A stretch of DNA of 64,000 nucleotides from contig CAJXYU010000001.1 of NCBI GenBank assembly GCA_913063155.1, positions 434,001 through 498,000 on the forward strand, given 5' to 3'. Positions 1-8,783 of the stretch are shown here, one piece after another. The notes beneath the pieces were generated by a model. That model did not search any database, was not told the origin of the DNA, and worked only from the letters and a program-made list of their open reading frames with translations. This DNA is from an uncultured Desulfovibrio sp. GTDB lineage: Bacteria; Desulfobacterota; Desulfovibrionia; Desulfovibrionales; Desulfovibrionaceae. The position numbers and the translations under genes were made by a program. How positions within the stretch are numbered: position 1 is the stretch's first letter; each line of letters opens with the position of its first letter.

Positions 1-423
1 GGCTCCCTGTCCATCGGCTTTGTGGCGGGACATGTCGGCGTCGGCAAGTGGCTGAGCGCGCAGATGCTCCCTCTGGCCCAGTCCATGAACAGCGTTTTCG
101 GCCTCTCCACGCTTTCCTATGCCTTCGGCGCCGTCCTCAACTTCATCCTCACCCCTCTGGCCGCCCAGGCGCTCATGACCGTCCCGCTTTCGGAACTGGC
201 GGTATCCATGCACATACAGCCGCATGCCGTCATCTACAGCTTCCTCTACGGGACGGACCAGTATCTCTTCGCCTACGAATTCGCCCTGCTTCTCCTGTTC
301 TGCTCCACGGGGCACCTGCGCCTGAAACACGTCATGTCGCTCCTCGCCGTCAGAATGGTCCTGACCCCCGCTTTCCTGGGGCTCATCGCCATCCCGTACT
401 GGTCGCTGGTGGGAATCATCTAG
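1..423 (+). CDS. SLC13/DASS-family anion permease, C-terminal part (5' end outside window)
   Basis: The frame is open from base 1 to a TAG at 421-423, so this is the last 140 residues of a longer protein. The visible part is strongly hydrophobic with about four membrane segments. It ends in a motif (IPYW.L.G) that I associate with the C-terminus of divalent-anion:sodium symporters of the SLC13/DASS type, which carry sulfate or dicarboxylates across the inner membrane. It lies 53 bases ahead of a thioredoxin/arylsulfotransferase/thioredoxin reductase group on the same strand, so an oxyanion or sulfo-compound substrate is attractive but inferred. The family call rests on a short C-terminal piece only. 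Confidence 0.6.
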   Translation, partial: GSLSIGFVAGHVGVGKWLSAQMLPLAQSMNSVFGLSTLSYAFGAVLNFILTPLAAQALMTVPLSELAVSMHIQPHAVIYSFLYGTDQYLFAYEFALLLLFCSTGHLRLKHVMSLLAVRMVLTPAFLGLIAIPYWSLVGII

Positions 424-476
424 CCGCCGAAACGGCAAAACGAAGACAACCTATTTAATTTATAGGAGATATAAAC

Positions 477-785
477 ATGATCAAAGAAATCAACACAGAA
501 GAATATGACGCCATGGACAAATCCGGCGCCATGATGCTGGAGTTCTACTCCAAAACCTGCGGTCCGTGCAAAATGCTCGCTTTCGTCCTGAAGGACATCG
601 CCAAAATGCACCCGGATTTCCCCATCTACACTGTCGATTTCGACGAAAACGTGGAGCTCAAGGAGCGCCTCGGCGTCAAAGGATTCCCCACCATGCTGCT
701 CATGAAGGACGGCCAGGAAGCCTCGCGCATGGAAGGTCTCAAGCAGAAGCCCGCAATCGCCAAAGAAATCGAAGCAATCGCATAG
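477..785 (+). CDS. Thioredoxin-like protein with atypical TCGPC active site
   Basis: 102 residues, the normal size of a thioredoxin. The active site reads KTCGPCK near residues 26-32, so the near-universal Trp before CGPC is Thr. The cis-proline segment GFPTM near residue 75 is intact. The start is supported by a GGAG 8 bases upstream. It lies 15 bases before the arylsulfotransferase gene and in the same run as a thioredoxin reductase at 2757. It is therefore probably the electron carrier of that pair, reducing a disulfide in the cytoplasm. A general housekeeping thioredoxin is possible but the Trp change argues for a dedicated isoform. Confidence 0.9.
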   Translation: MIKEINTEEYDAMDKSGAMMLEFYSKTCGPCKMLAFVLKDIAKMHPDFPIYTVDFDENVELKERLGVKGFPTMLLMKDGQEASRMEGLKQKPAIAKEIEAIA

Positions 786-800
786 ATTGGAGATAATATC

Positions 801-2681
801 ATGAGCAATCGTATAACCTACACTTGTGAAGACCACCTGATCACCAAGCAGGCCAAGGCCGAGAAAGCCTTTCTGGAGACCTTCGAAAAGGGCGACTACA
901 CCCTGGGGAATCCGCTGGTCATCGAAAACCCGTACTTCATCAACCCGCTGTGCGCTCTCGTCCTGTTCACCACCCCCCAGGAAACGGCAGCCACCGTCAC
1001 CGTCCGCGGAAAGCTCGTCGAGCGTGAAGACGTGACCCACACCTTTGCCCCCGGCAAGGTGCACAGGCTTCCCGTCCTCGGTCTGTATGAAGACTTTGCC
1101 AACACCGTGGACATCACCCTGGCCGACGGCACCTCCACCACCCTGACCATCAAGACCGGAAAGCTGCCCGCCCGGGTGAGCCGCTGCCGGCACATCAGCA
1201 CCTCCAAGGACTACCTCGGCGATGATCTGATGTTCCTGAGCACCGCGGGCAAGAACAGCCCCGCCGCCTATGACTACAAGGGCAACATCCGCTGGATGTT
1301 GACGGTCAACACCATGTTTGACCTCAAGCGGGCCGAAAACGGCAACCTGCTCACCGGTTCCCCCCGTTTCTGCCGCATGCCCTATAACGCCACCGGCCTC
1401 ATCGAATTCGACATGCTGGGCAAGATCTACAAGGAATACCGCCTTCCCGGCAACTACCACCACGACCAGTGGGAAATGGAAGACGGCAACCTGCTGATTC
1501 TCACCCAGGATTTCCATACCGACACCGTGGAAGACCAGTGCGTTCTGGTGGACCGCAACACCGGCGACATCCTCAAGACCTGGGACTTCAAGGACTGCCT
1601 GCCCCAGGACGTGGCCGGTTCCGGCTCCCAGGACCCGCATGACTGGTTCCACAACAACTCCGTCTGGTACGACAAGAAGACCAACAGCCTGACGCTGTCC
1701 GGCCGTCACCAGGACGCCATCATCAACATCGACTACGAAACCGGTGAACTGAACTGGATCGTGGGCGATCCCGAAGGCTGGCCCCAGGAAATGGTGGACA
1801 AGTACTTCTTCACCCCGGTTGGCGACGTGGACAACTTCGACTGGCAGTACGAGCAGCACGCAGCCCTGATCACCCCGGAAGGCGACGTCATGTGCTTCGA
1901 CAACGGCCAGTACCGCGCCAAGTCCAAGGAAAACCACCTCAAGAACAAAGACAACTTCTCCCGCGGCGTCCGCTACCGCATCGACACCGAAAAGATGGAA
2001 ATCGAACAGGTGTGGCAGTACGGCAAGGAGCGCGGCCAGGAGTTCATGTCTCCCTACATCTGCAACGTCGAATACTACGCTGACGGCCACTACATGATCC
2101 ACTCCGGCGGCATCGGCTTTGAAAACGGCTACGCCGCCGACTCTCTCGGCGCTTTCCTCGACAAGAGCGATCCCAAAGTGGAACTGCGCTCCACCACCGT
2201 CGAAGAAAAGGACGGCATAGTGCTGTACGAAATGGAGACCGAAGGCAACTTCTACCGTGCCGAAAAGCTGCCCCTGTACCACGACGGCGACAACGTCACT
2301 TTCGGCCCCGGCAGGCTCCTGGGCAAGCTCGACGTCACCCCGACCTTCGACACCGATCCCGACATCGAAGAGTCCGAAGAACTGCCGGATGAATGGCACA
2401 ACATCATCATCGAGGAAGATGAAGACCGCCTCGTGTTCCACGGCAAGTTCGAACGCGGCACCCTGGCCATGCTCTGCCTGGTGGGTGAGGAAGGAAGCCA
2501 CAACTACTTCATCAACACCGCTGCGGTCCGCCACCTGGCCATGTGCTCCGGCGCATTCCTGGAAGACGACGACCGCGACGTGAAGCTCAACGTAAGCAAG
2601 GAAGGGCTGAAGGGCAGATACACCGTGAAGCTCATCATCAACGACAAGAAACACCATCTCGGCGTTTCCATCCACGCATAA
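801..2681 (+). CDS. assT: Aryl-sulfate sulfotransferase (ASST family), no signal peptide
   Basis: 626 residues. ASST enzymes move a sulfuryl group from an aryl sulfate donor to a phenolic acceptor without PAPS. Four conserved places can be seen: HHD at 220-222, DWFHNNS at 281-287, SGRHQD at 300-305 and EQHAALI at 351-357. By eye these line up with the catalytic His252, His356, Arg374 and His436 of E. coli AssT. Unlike the periplasmic enterobacterial enzyme, the N-terminus is polar and has no signal peptide. The enzyme therefore appears cytoplasmic, which fits a thioredoxin system as neighbour rather than DsbL/DsbI. About ten cysteines are spread through the chain. A GGAG lies 8 bases before the ATG. 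The donor, the acceptor and a role in sulfur supply are not known. Confidence 0.85.
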   Translation: MSNRITYTCEDHLITKQAKAEKAFLETFEKGDYTLGNPLVIENPYFINPLCALVLFTTPQETAATVTVRGKLVEREDVTHTFAPGKVHRLPVLGLYEDFANTVDITLADGTSTTLTIKTGKLPARVSRCRHISTSKDYLGDDLMFLSTAGKNSPAAYDYKGNIRWMLTVNTMFDLKRAENGNLLTGSPRFCRMPYNATGLIEFDMLGKIYKEYRLPGNYHHDQWEMEDGNLLILTQDFHTDTVEDQCVLVDRNTGDILKTWDFKDCLPQDVAGSGSQDPHDWFHNNSVWYDKKTNSLTLSGRHQDAIINIDYETGELNWIVGDPEGWPQEMVDKYFFTPVGDVDNFDWQYEQHAALITPEGDVMCFDNGQYRAKSKENHLKNKDNFSRGVRYRIDTEKMEIEQVWQYGKERGQEFMSPYICNVEYYADGHYMIHSGGIGFENGYAADSLGAFLDKSDPKVELRSTTVEEKDGIVLYEMETEGNFYRAEKLPLYHDGDNVTFGPGRLLGKLDVTPTFDTDPDIEESEELPDEWHNIIIEEDEDRLVFHGKFERGTLAMLCLVGEEGSHNYFINTAAVRHLAMCSGAFLEDDDRDVKLNVSKEGLKGRYTVKLIINDKKHHLGVSIHA

Positions 2682-2697
2682 CCAGAGAGTGCATCGG

Positions 2698-2730
2698 CCC
2701 GCCCGCGGCAAACGCCCCGCGGCGGGCGGG
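2698..2730 (+). other. GC-rich hairpin between assT and trxB
   Basis: A 9-bp perfect stem (2698-2706 with 2722-2730) encloses a loop that can form a small inner GGC/GCC helix. No U-run follows, so it is not a classical intrinsic terminator. It may attenuate, protect or process the mRNA between the sulfotransferase and reductase genes. Confidence 0.45.
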
Positions 2731-2756
2731 CAAACCCCTATTTTCAAGGAAAAGCC

Positions 2757-3683
2757 ATGAAAGTATATGACGTTCTCATTATCGGTGCGGGTCCGGCCGG
2801 AATGACCGCGGCAATCTATGCGATCCGCGCCAACATGTCCGTTCTCATGATCGACAGACTTGCCCCGGGCGGACAAATGGTCAACACCAACGAGATCGAG
2901 AACTATACCGGTTCAGGCGCCGTGAACGGGGCCGAGCTGAGCATGCAGATGTTCGAGCACACCCAGGAACTGGGCGTTGAGTTCGACTACAAGACCGTCC
3001 TGGACATCGTGGACAACGGCGACACCAAGACCGTCATCTGCGAAGAAGACGACGCGCGCATTGAAACCCGCACGGTCATCATTGCAACCGGCACCGTGCC
3101 CAGAAGACTCAACGTGCCGGGCGAGGAAGGTTTCGCCGGAACCGGAATCAGCTGGTGCGCAATCTGCGACGGCGCCCAGTACCGCGACAAGAACGTGGTG
3201 GTCATCGGCGGCGGCAACTCCGCCGTGGAAGAATCGATCTACCTTGCCGGCATCGCCTCATCGCTGACCATCGTCACCATGTTCGACCTCACAGCCGACC
3301 CGAAGGCCTGCGATCAGCTGCGGGCCATGGAAAACGTGACCGTCTATCCTTACCAGGACGTGCTGGAGTTCACCGGCAACGGCGCTCTGGACGGAGTGCG
3401 CTTCAAGTCCACGAAGGAGGACGCCACCGAGCGCCACGTCGAATGCGACGGCGTATTCGAATACATCGGGCTCATGCCCACTTCGGACTGTTTCAAGCAT
3501 CTCGGCATTCTCAACGACTTCGGGTTCATCGAAGTCGACGACGAAATGCGCACGTCCATGAAAGGCATTTACGGCGCCGGCGACATCACCAGCAAAAAAC
3601 TCCGCCAGGTCATCACCGCCTGCTCCGACGGCGCCATTGCCGCCAACAGTGCCGCCAAATATGTCGAAAGCATGAAGGGATAG
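2757..3683 (+). CDS. trxB: Thioredoxin reductase
   Basis: 308 residues, the typical size of a bacterial low-molecular-weight thioredoxin reductase. It uses NAD(P)H and FAD to reduce thioredoxin. Visible motifs in order are the FAD-binding GAGPAG at 10-15, the redox-active CAIC (Cys134, Cys137), the second nucleotide-binding GGGNSA at 151-156, and a C-terminal GAGD that closes the FAD site. It is the last gene of the thioredoxin-assT-trxB run and is followed by a strong terminator. The atypical thioredoxin at 477 is its most likely partner, which would make this a specialised reductase/thioredoxin pair. Whether the pair serves only the sulfotransferase is inference. Confidence 0.93.
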   Translation: MKVYDVLIIGAGPAGMTAAIYAIRANMSVLMIDRLAPGGQMVNTNEIENYTGSGAVNGAELSMQMFEHTQELGVEFDYKTVLDIVDNGDTKTVICEEDDARIETRTVIIATGTVPRRLNVPGEEGFAGTGISWCAICDGAQYRDKNVVVIGGGNSAVEESIYLAGIASSLTIVTMFDLTADPKACDQLRAMENVTVYPYQDVLEFTGNGALDGVRFKSTKEDATERHVECDGVFEYIGLMPTSDCFKHLGILNDFGFIEVDDEMRTSMKGIYGAGDITSKKLRQVITACSDGAIAANSAAKYVESMKG

Positions 3684-3719
3684 CCCTTCGGAAAACGTCA
3701 CACGGAGTTCTCTTCCACG

Positions 3720-3756
3720 GGGCGGTACGGCTTTTCGCCGTGCCGCCCTCTTTTTG
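3720..3756 (+). terminator. Intrinsic terminator after trxB
   Basis: A 12-bp GC-rich stem with one G-U pair (3720-3731 with 3737-3748) and a five-base loop is followed by a T-rich stretch ending about 3755. It closes the thioredoxin/assT/trxB unit. Confidence 0.85.
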
Positions 3757-3856
3757 TCTTTCGGCCGGCAAACCGATTCTCAAGACATGGTTGCAGGCAC
3801 TCGCCGAGTACGGCCCCCAAGCCGTCCGTCTTGAGAGACACCAATGAAGGCAGCGC

Positions 3857-5038
3857 CTACCGCAACGCCTGGTCCAGGTCGGCCTTGAGATCCTCCACGT
3901 CCTCGATGCCCACGGAATAACGGATGAGACTCTCCGGAATACCCATGGCCTGGCGCTCTTCGGGCGTGCATTCCACATGGCTTGTGGTGACCGGAGTTCC
4001 CGCGATGCTTTCCACTGCCCCCAGGTTTGCCGCCCGGTGGGCCAGCTTCAGCCGGGACAGGACACGGCAGGCGGCTTCGTAGGTGTTGCCCTTGGCCACA
4101 AAGCTGAGAATACCGCCGAATCCCCGCATCTGCTTGCAGGCGATGTCGTGGCCGGGATGGGCGGCGAGGCCGGGATAAAAGACCCGCTCCACGCCGGAAT
4201 GGGCGGAAAGGAACTCTGCCAGTTCCAGGGCGTTCTCGTTCTGCCGCTCGACGCGCAATTTCAGTGTCTTCATGCCCCGGAGCAGCAGATAGGCGGCCGA
4301 GGGATGAAGCACGTTGCCGACGATTTCGCGATAACCGTCGATCTTCGCGATCAGTTCCCTGTCGCCCGCGGCAACACCGCCGAGGGCGTCGGCATGCCCT
4401 CCCAGGAACTTGGTGGCGCTGTGCAGGGCCAGGTCCGCACCCAGCGCAAGCGGATTCTGGTTGATGGGCGTGGCAAAGGTGTTGTCCACCATGACCACGG
4501 CCCCCGCGGCCTTGCCAGCTTTTGCCAGCCGTTCCAGGTCCAGAATCCTGATGGTCGGGTTGGTGGGCGTTTCCAGATAGAGCACGTTGCAGCCCTTGGC
4601 CACCTCGGCCTCGATGGCTTCGAAGTCCACGGTGTCGCACAGGGTCACGTCGACCTTGTTCCTGGGCAGGTATTTGGTGAAAAGCCGGTTGGTGCCGCCG
4701 TAGGTGTCCTTGACCGACACCACGCGGTCGCCCGGGGCAAGCAGCGCAAAGAGAGCGTTGGAAATGATGCCCATGCCGGAAGAAGCGCTGGTGGCCGCCG
4801 CCGCTCCTTCAAGCAGGCGAACCTTCTCCTCGAACACCGCCACGGTCGGGTTGGAGTTGCGGGTATAGATATGCCCTTCGCGCCTGCCCAGGGACACTTC
4901 CAGCCACTCGTCCATGTCGTCATAGGCAAAAGCCACGCTGTGCACCACCGGCGTCTGGGTCGGGCCGCCCGGGTGGATCCGTTCTTCCCCGCCATGGACC
5001 GTCAGGGTTCCGAGTTCATATGTTTTGCCCCGGCTCAT
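3857..5038 (-). CDS. Trans-sulfuration PLP enzyme, cystathionine gamma-synthase/lyase type
   Basis: 393 residues, the usual length of the Cys/Met metabolism PLP family. The Schiff-base lysine is Lys210 in the SATKFLGGHAD segment, and the N-terminal YTRNSNPT motif that binds PLP phosphate from the neighbouring subunit is present near 58-65. Such enzymes interconvert homoserine esters, cysteine, cystathionine and homocysteine in the cytoplasm. Motifs alone do not separate synthase, gamma-lyase and sulfhydrylase, so no symbol is given. The gene stands alone on the minus strand, converges with trxB, and has its own promoter-like sequence. A GAGGAG ribosome-binding site precedes the ATG. Confidence 0.9.
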   Translation of the reverse strand: MSRGKTYELGTLTVHGGEERIHPGGPTQTPVVHSVAFAYDDMDEWLEVSLGRREGHIYTRNSNPTVAVFEEKVRLLEGAAAATSASSGMGIISNALFALLAPGDRVVSVKDTYGGTNRLFTKYLPRNKVDVTLCDTVDFEAIEAEVAKGCNVLYLETPTNPTIRILDLERLAKAGKAAGAVVMVDNTFATPINQNPLALGADLALHSATKFLGGHADALGGVAAGDRELIAKIDGYREIVGNVLHPSAAYLLLRGMKTLKLRVERQNENALELAEFLSAHSGVERVFYPGLAAHPGHDIACKQMRGFGGILSFVAKGNTYEAACRVLSRLKLAHRAANLGAVESIAGTPVTTSHVECTPEERQAMGIPESLIRYSVGIEDVEDLKADLDQALR

Positions 5039-5083
5039 ACACTCTCCTCAATCCGCTGGTGAAAGTTGGGTGGTGGTTTCAGT

Positions 5084-5131
5084 ATGGTATCTTCCGGTTT
5101 TCACGACTGCAAGTGGGATTTGAAGCCACTT
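5084..5131 (-). promoter_or_regulatory. Candidate sigma70-like promoter and dyad for the trans-sulfuration gene
   Basis: On the minus strand TTGCAG (5107-5112) and TACCAT (5084-5089) are separated by 17 bp. An inverted repeat AAGTGG/CCACTT (5111-5116, 5126-5131) overlaps the upstream edge of the -35 box and could be an operator. Confidence 0.4.
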
Positions 5132-5193
5132 TCAGAGCTCAAACGCAGGCAAAGGATGCTTATTAAAAGGATGCGAGCGCATGGAATAAGAAA

Positions 5194-5240
5194 AGCCGGC
5201 CCACAGCGTAGTGAAGATACGCGTGGAGCCGGCTTTTTGA
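5194..5240 (-). terminator. Intrinsic terminator downstream of smpB
   Basis: A long imperfect stem built on AGCCGGC/GCCGGCT with inner CCAC/GTGG pairing is flanked by T-rich sequence in both directions. It lies 34 bases beyond the smpB stop and so ends the long minus-strand unit from yraN to smpB. Confidence 0.75.
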
Positions 5241-5273
5241 AACAACGCGGCAGCCAAGCCCTATGGGCGGCCT

Positions 5274-5759
5274 TTATTTATACGCGGCCAACTGTCTCGC
5301 GGTATCGCGTTCGATATCACGGGCCTTGATGGTCTCGCGCTTGGAATGCACGTCCTTCCCCTTTCCGAGTCCGATCTCCACCTTGACCTTGCCGCGCGCG
5401 AAATACATGCGCACCGGCACCACGGTGAGCCCTTTCTGCTCAACCTTGGCCTGAAGCGTGCGGATCTCATGACCGTGCAGCAGCAGACGGCGGTCCCGCT
5501 CCGGTTCCGGCTGGTCGTAAGGACCGGTATTCTCGTAAGGTGCGATGTGCACGCCCACCAGCCAGGCCTCGCCGTCCTTGAACCGCACGTATCCTTCCTT
5601 GAGGGTCACACGGCCTTCGCGCAGGGATTTGACCTCGCAGCCGCGCAGGGAGATACCCGCCTCGATCTTCTCGACGATCTCGTAAAGGCGGTGGGCCTGC
5701 TTATTCTTGGCTATCAATTTCTGCCCGGGCTTGGCCGGGGCTTTCTTTTTCTTGCTCAT
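5274..5759 (-). CDS. smpB: SsrA-binding protein SmpB
   Basis: 161 residues with the lysine-rich start, the KKAHRLYEI-like segment near 18-28, the GCEVKSLR motif near 40-47 and a basic C-terminal tail, all as in SmpB. It binds tmRNA and guides it into stalled ribosomes for trans-translation. The C-terminal tail (KARDIERD..) is the part that enters the empty mRNA channel. It is the last gene of the minus-strand unit, 56 bases after ptsI, and is followed by a terminator. The tmRNA gene, often adjacent, was not recognised in this window. Confidence 0.96.
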   Translation of the reverse strand: MSKKKKAPAKPGQKLIAKNKQAHRLYEIVEKIEAGISLRGCEVKSLREGRVTLKEGYVRFKDGEAWLVGVHIAPYENTGPYDQPEPERDRRLLLHGHEIRTLQAKVEQKGLTVVPVRMYFARGKVKVEIGLGKGKDVHSKRETIKARDIERDTARQLAAYK

Positions 5760-5815
5760 GAAATATATCCGTATCTTGGGCTGCCCGAACGAATCGGCGC
5801 CAATGTGGGGGCAAC

Positions 5816-7600
5816 TTACGCGGGAGCTTCGTCGTTTTCAAGCAACGAAGCAAAGAAGGTCAGCTCTTCGGGGTAGGACTTGAAGATGCTGTCCATGACC
5901 AGACTGTTGATGCGGTGCACGGTACGGCACTGCATGACCTCGCGAAGCAGGTTGCGGCACTCGCGCATCTGGGTCTGGCGAATGATACGCTTGATGCCCG
6001 GGATGGCCTGGGGCGTCAGGGACAGGGAATCGATGCCCATGCCCATCAGGAGCGGCACGCAAAACGGGTCGGACGCAACCTCGCCGCACAGGCTGACCTC
6101 GATGCCGGCCTGATGCGCGGCGTCCACCACCAGCTTGATGGACTTGAGGGTGGCCGGGTGCAACGGCTGATACAGGTAGGAAACATGCCTGTTGGTGCGG
6201 TCCACACCGATGCTGTACTGAATCAGGTCATTGGTCCCGATACTGAAGAAGTCCACTTCCTGCGCCAGGAATTCCGCCACCATGACCGCTGCGGGCAGTT
6301 CAATCATGATGCCGATGGGCATGTCCGGATCGTACTCCACACCCTCGCGGCGCAGTTCGGCCTTGGCCTGAGCCAACCATGCCTTGGCCTGGCGAACCTC
6401 CTTGATGCCGGAGATCATGGGGAACATGATGGCCACGTTGCCGTGAGCGCTGGCCCGCAGGATGGCCCGCAGCTGAGACTTGAAAAGTTGCGGATGCTTG
6501 AGGCAGAAACGGATGGCCCGCAGCCCCATGGCCGGGTTGGGCTCGTTGAGCTCTCCATAGTGGGCCATGAACTTGTCCGCCCCCAGGTCCAGGGTACGGA
6601 AAACCACCTTGCGCGGAGACATGATGGAGGCCAGCTCACTGTATTTCTCGGTCAACTCGTCCTCGGTGGGCAGAGTGGTGCGGTTCATGTAGGCGTACTC
6701 GGTGCGGTACAGCCCGATGCCCTCTCCGCCGTTATCCAGCACGGCGGCCACTTCCTCCACCAATTCGATGTTGGCGAAAACCTGGACCCGAAACCCGTCC
6801 AGTGTCTCGGCCGGCAGCTGGCAACGCCTCTTGATCTTGCGGGAATATTCCTCGAACTTGGCGGCCCGTTCGTTGTAGTCGGCCAGCACATCCTCGCCGG
6901 GATTGACGATGATCTTCCCTGAAATTCCGTCGATGATGACCAGATCGCCGTCGCTGACCTTTTTCTGCAGATCGGGCACGCCCACCACGGCGGGGATGCC
7001 CAGGGTCCGGGCCATGATGCCCGTGTGGGAGGTCTTGCCGCCCTGCACCGTGGCAAAGGCCATGATCTTGTCCACTTCCATGGCCACGGTGTCGGCCGGG
7101 CTCAAGTCGTGGGCCATGATGATGAACCGGCCCTGCATGGCCTTGAAGTCGTTGCTGCGCCCGGCCAGCTTGCTCTGAACACGGTCCGAGACCACGCGTA
7201 CGTCCTGCATGCGCTCGCGAATATACGGGTCGTCGATGGCCCCGAACTTGGCCTCCTGGTCGGCCACGGCCTTTTCCAGGGCCCATTCCGCGTTGAGACT
7301 CAGGGTGCGGATATATTCACCGGCAGTGCCCTTGAGCTGCGGGTCCTTGAGCATGAGCAGATGGGTGTCGATGAGCATCTTGTAGTCCTTGAGCTCATCC
7401 GGAACCTGACTCCGGATATCGGCCAGTTCCGCCTCGGTGACGGCAAAGGCGTTTTCCAGGCGCTCCACTTCCTTTTCCACCAGCGACGAAGCCACGGTCT
7501 GACGAAGCAGCGTGGCCTTGTGGCTGCGGTTCACGAAGATGGCCTTGCCGATGGCAATGCCGGAAGCGACCGGGATACCGGTGATGGTTCTGCCTGACAC
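5816..7600 (-). CDS. ptsI: Phosphoenolpyruvate-protein phosphotransferase (PTS enzyme I)
   Basis: 594 residues, near the usual 570-590. It autophosphorylates from PEP and passes the phosphate to HPr. The phosphorylated histidine is His192 in GGKTSHTGI, and the C-terminal PEP-binding domain shows the LGAD, TNDLIQY and LCGEVASDP motifs. The start is a GTG that shares one base with the TAG of the upstream HPr gene, so translation is coupled. In this locus only a IID component of a permease is present, so EI may serve a regulatory or incomplete PTS. Confidence 0.95.
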   Translation of the reverse strand: MSGRTITGIPVASGIAIGKAIFVNRSHKATLLRQTVASSLVEKEVERLENAFAVTEAELADIRSQVPDELKDYKMLIDTHLLMLKDPQLKGTAGEYIRTLSLNAEWALEKAVADQEAKFGAIDDPYIRERMQDVRVVSDRVQSKLAGRSNDFKAMQGRFIIMAHDLSPADTVAMEVDKIMAFATVQGGKTSHTGIMARTLGIPAVVGVPDLQKKVSDGDLVIIDGISGKIIVNPGEDVLADYNERAAKFEEYSRKIKRRCQLPAETLDGFRVQVFANIELVEEVAAVLDNGGEGIGLYRTEYAYMNRTTLPTEDELTEKYSELASIMSPRKVVFRTLDLGADKFMAHYGELNEPNPAMGLRAIRFCLKHPQLFKSQLRAILRASAHGNVAIMFPMISGIKEVRQAKAWLAQAKAELRREGVEYDPDMPIGIMIELPAAVMVAEFLAQEVDFFSIGTNDLIQYSIGVDRTNRHVSYLYQPLHPATLKSIKLVVDAAHQAGIEVSLCGEVASDPFCVPLLMGMGIDSLSLTPQAIPGIKRIIRQTQMRECRNLLREVMQCRTVHRINSLVMDSIFKSYPEELTFFASLLENDEAPA

Positions 7601-7947
7601 TATTTCTCCTCTTCAAAGCGGTTGGCGAAAAGCCTTTCCAGCACATCGAGAGCCTGCTCGGCGTCTTCGCCCGTGGCCCGTATTTCCAGGATGCATCCCT
7701 GCCCGGCGGCAAGGGTCAGGATATCGAGAATACTCTTGGCATCCACTTCCTGATCATCAAGAACAATGGATATGGACGACTTGAAGCCCAGGGCTTCCTG
7801 CGCAAGCTTCCCGGCCGGCCTCGCATGCAACCCGTGCGGATTGGCGACCACGACCTGCCTGGAAAGGAGTTCCTCTCCGGCCTGCTCGTCATTCTTCATA
7901 TTGTTCCGTGCATTCATATATAAATCTCGTCGGATCGTCAGTTTCAT
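7600..7947 (-). CDS. ptsH: HPr family phosphocarrier protein
   Basis: Up to 115 residues. The phosphorylated histidine lies in NPHGLHARPAG (His41 if the first ATG is used), and a regulatory-type serine sits in DAKSILDILTL, matching the Ser46 region of HPr. HPr proteins are normally about 88 residues, so internal ATGs at 7917 or 7899 are possible starts. The first ATG has a GGGG 5 bases upstream and is kept. The gene follows the IID gene by 16 bases and overlaps ptsI by one base. The preserved serine allows control by HPr kinase, which is not seen here. Confidence 0.93.
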   Translation of the reverse strand: MKLTIRRDLYMNARNNMKNDEQAGEELLSRQVVVANPHGLHARPAGKLAQEALGFKSSISIVLDDQEVDAKSILDILTLAAGQGCILEIRATGEDAEQALDVLERLFANRFEEEK

Positions 7948-7963
7948 TTCGACCCCAGCGGCC

Positions 7964-8746
7964 CTACCCCATGCCCCCGAGGAAGTCCAGAACAGTATTG
8001 CGCAATATGGGATACAAATGCGTCAGCCCCAGAAACGCAGCCGCGGCGAATACCCGAGACACCAGCCCGGTACGTACGAAACGGCCGAAAAGCACCAGGG
8101 CCGCCACACCCATGAGCCACTGCCACCAAAGCAGGGGCTGAGGCCAAATCAGGGTCCAGAGCCAGACCAGCAGCACGGCGTTCACGTATTTGATGCGCGT
8201 GCCCCAGTTTATGAGGTCCCAGCGACGCAGACGTTCCAGGAACTGGAACCCGTGCCGCAGTCCGGCCACGAAAGTGTAGACCCGGAAAAACTGCAACCCG
8301 AAGAAAAAGAGCAGGCCCACGACCAGGGCTGTTGCGGAATGCCCGGCCAGATACAGGCAAATGGTGGCCAGGGCCCAGAGGATGAGCAAACTGCCCGCGA
8401 ACACGGAATCGCCGATGGCCGAAAGCGTGTAGGCTGTAGTGTCCTTGACTTTGGAAAGCATCTTGGCCGGGAAACGGCCATGGGCGATGGCCTGTTCCAT
8501 ATGGAGAAAAATCCCCACCAGGCAAGGCATCCAGAAGGGATGAGACTGGTAGTGACGCACATAGCGACGAAGGGCCATGCGGTATTCCCTGGGGTCCTCG
8601 TGAATGGCCGCGAGCCCGGGCTGCATGGCGAAGGTCAGGCTGATGTTCTGCATGCCGCGGGTGTTGAAAGCCGCCCCGGCCAGCAGGCAACGGGCGAAAC
8701 TGCGCACCATGGCGAATGTCTTGGTATCCCCTCGCGACAAACTCAT
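7964..8746 (-). CDS. PTS mannose/fructose/sorbose-type IID component
   Basis: 260 residues. The N-terminal half matches IID proteins: a start like LARCLLAGAAFNTRGMQNIS, then LRRYVRHYQSHPFWMP and MEQAIAHG. The C-terminal half is membrane-embedded with about four hydrophobic segments. In mannose-type permeases IID works with IIC in the membrane and with soluble IIA and IIB. None of those partners is next to it in this window; the upstream neighbour is bioY and the downstream one is HPr. Either they are encoded elsewhere or this is a reduced, regulatory system. Confidence 0.88.
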   Translation of the reverse strand: MSLSRGDTKTFAMVRSFARCLLAGAAFNTRGMQNISLTFAMQPGLAAIHEDPREYRMALRRYVRHYQSHPFWMPCLVGIFLHMEQAIAHGRFPAKMLSKVKDTTAYTLSAIGDSVFAGSLLILWALATICLYLAGHSATALVVGLLFFFGLQFFRVYTFVAGLRHGFQFLERLRRWDLINWGTRIKYVNAVLLVWLWTLIWPQPLLWWQWLMGVAALVLFGRFVRTGLVSRVFAAAAFLGLTHLYPILRNTVLDFLGGMG

Positions 8747-8783
8747 GCTCTTTTCGATGGTGATGGTTACCGCTCCCCGTCAA

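Noticed and set aside
420-2876. Very long open frames opposite to the assT, kinase, dsrK and capD genes
   Set aside because: They mirror the codon pattern of GC-rich genes on the other strand, show no family motifs, and lie fully over well-supported genes.
5039-5273. tmRNA gene next to smpB
   Set aside because: No tRNA-like ends, tag-peptide frame or CCA region could be found there.
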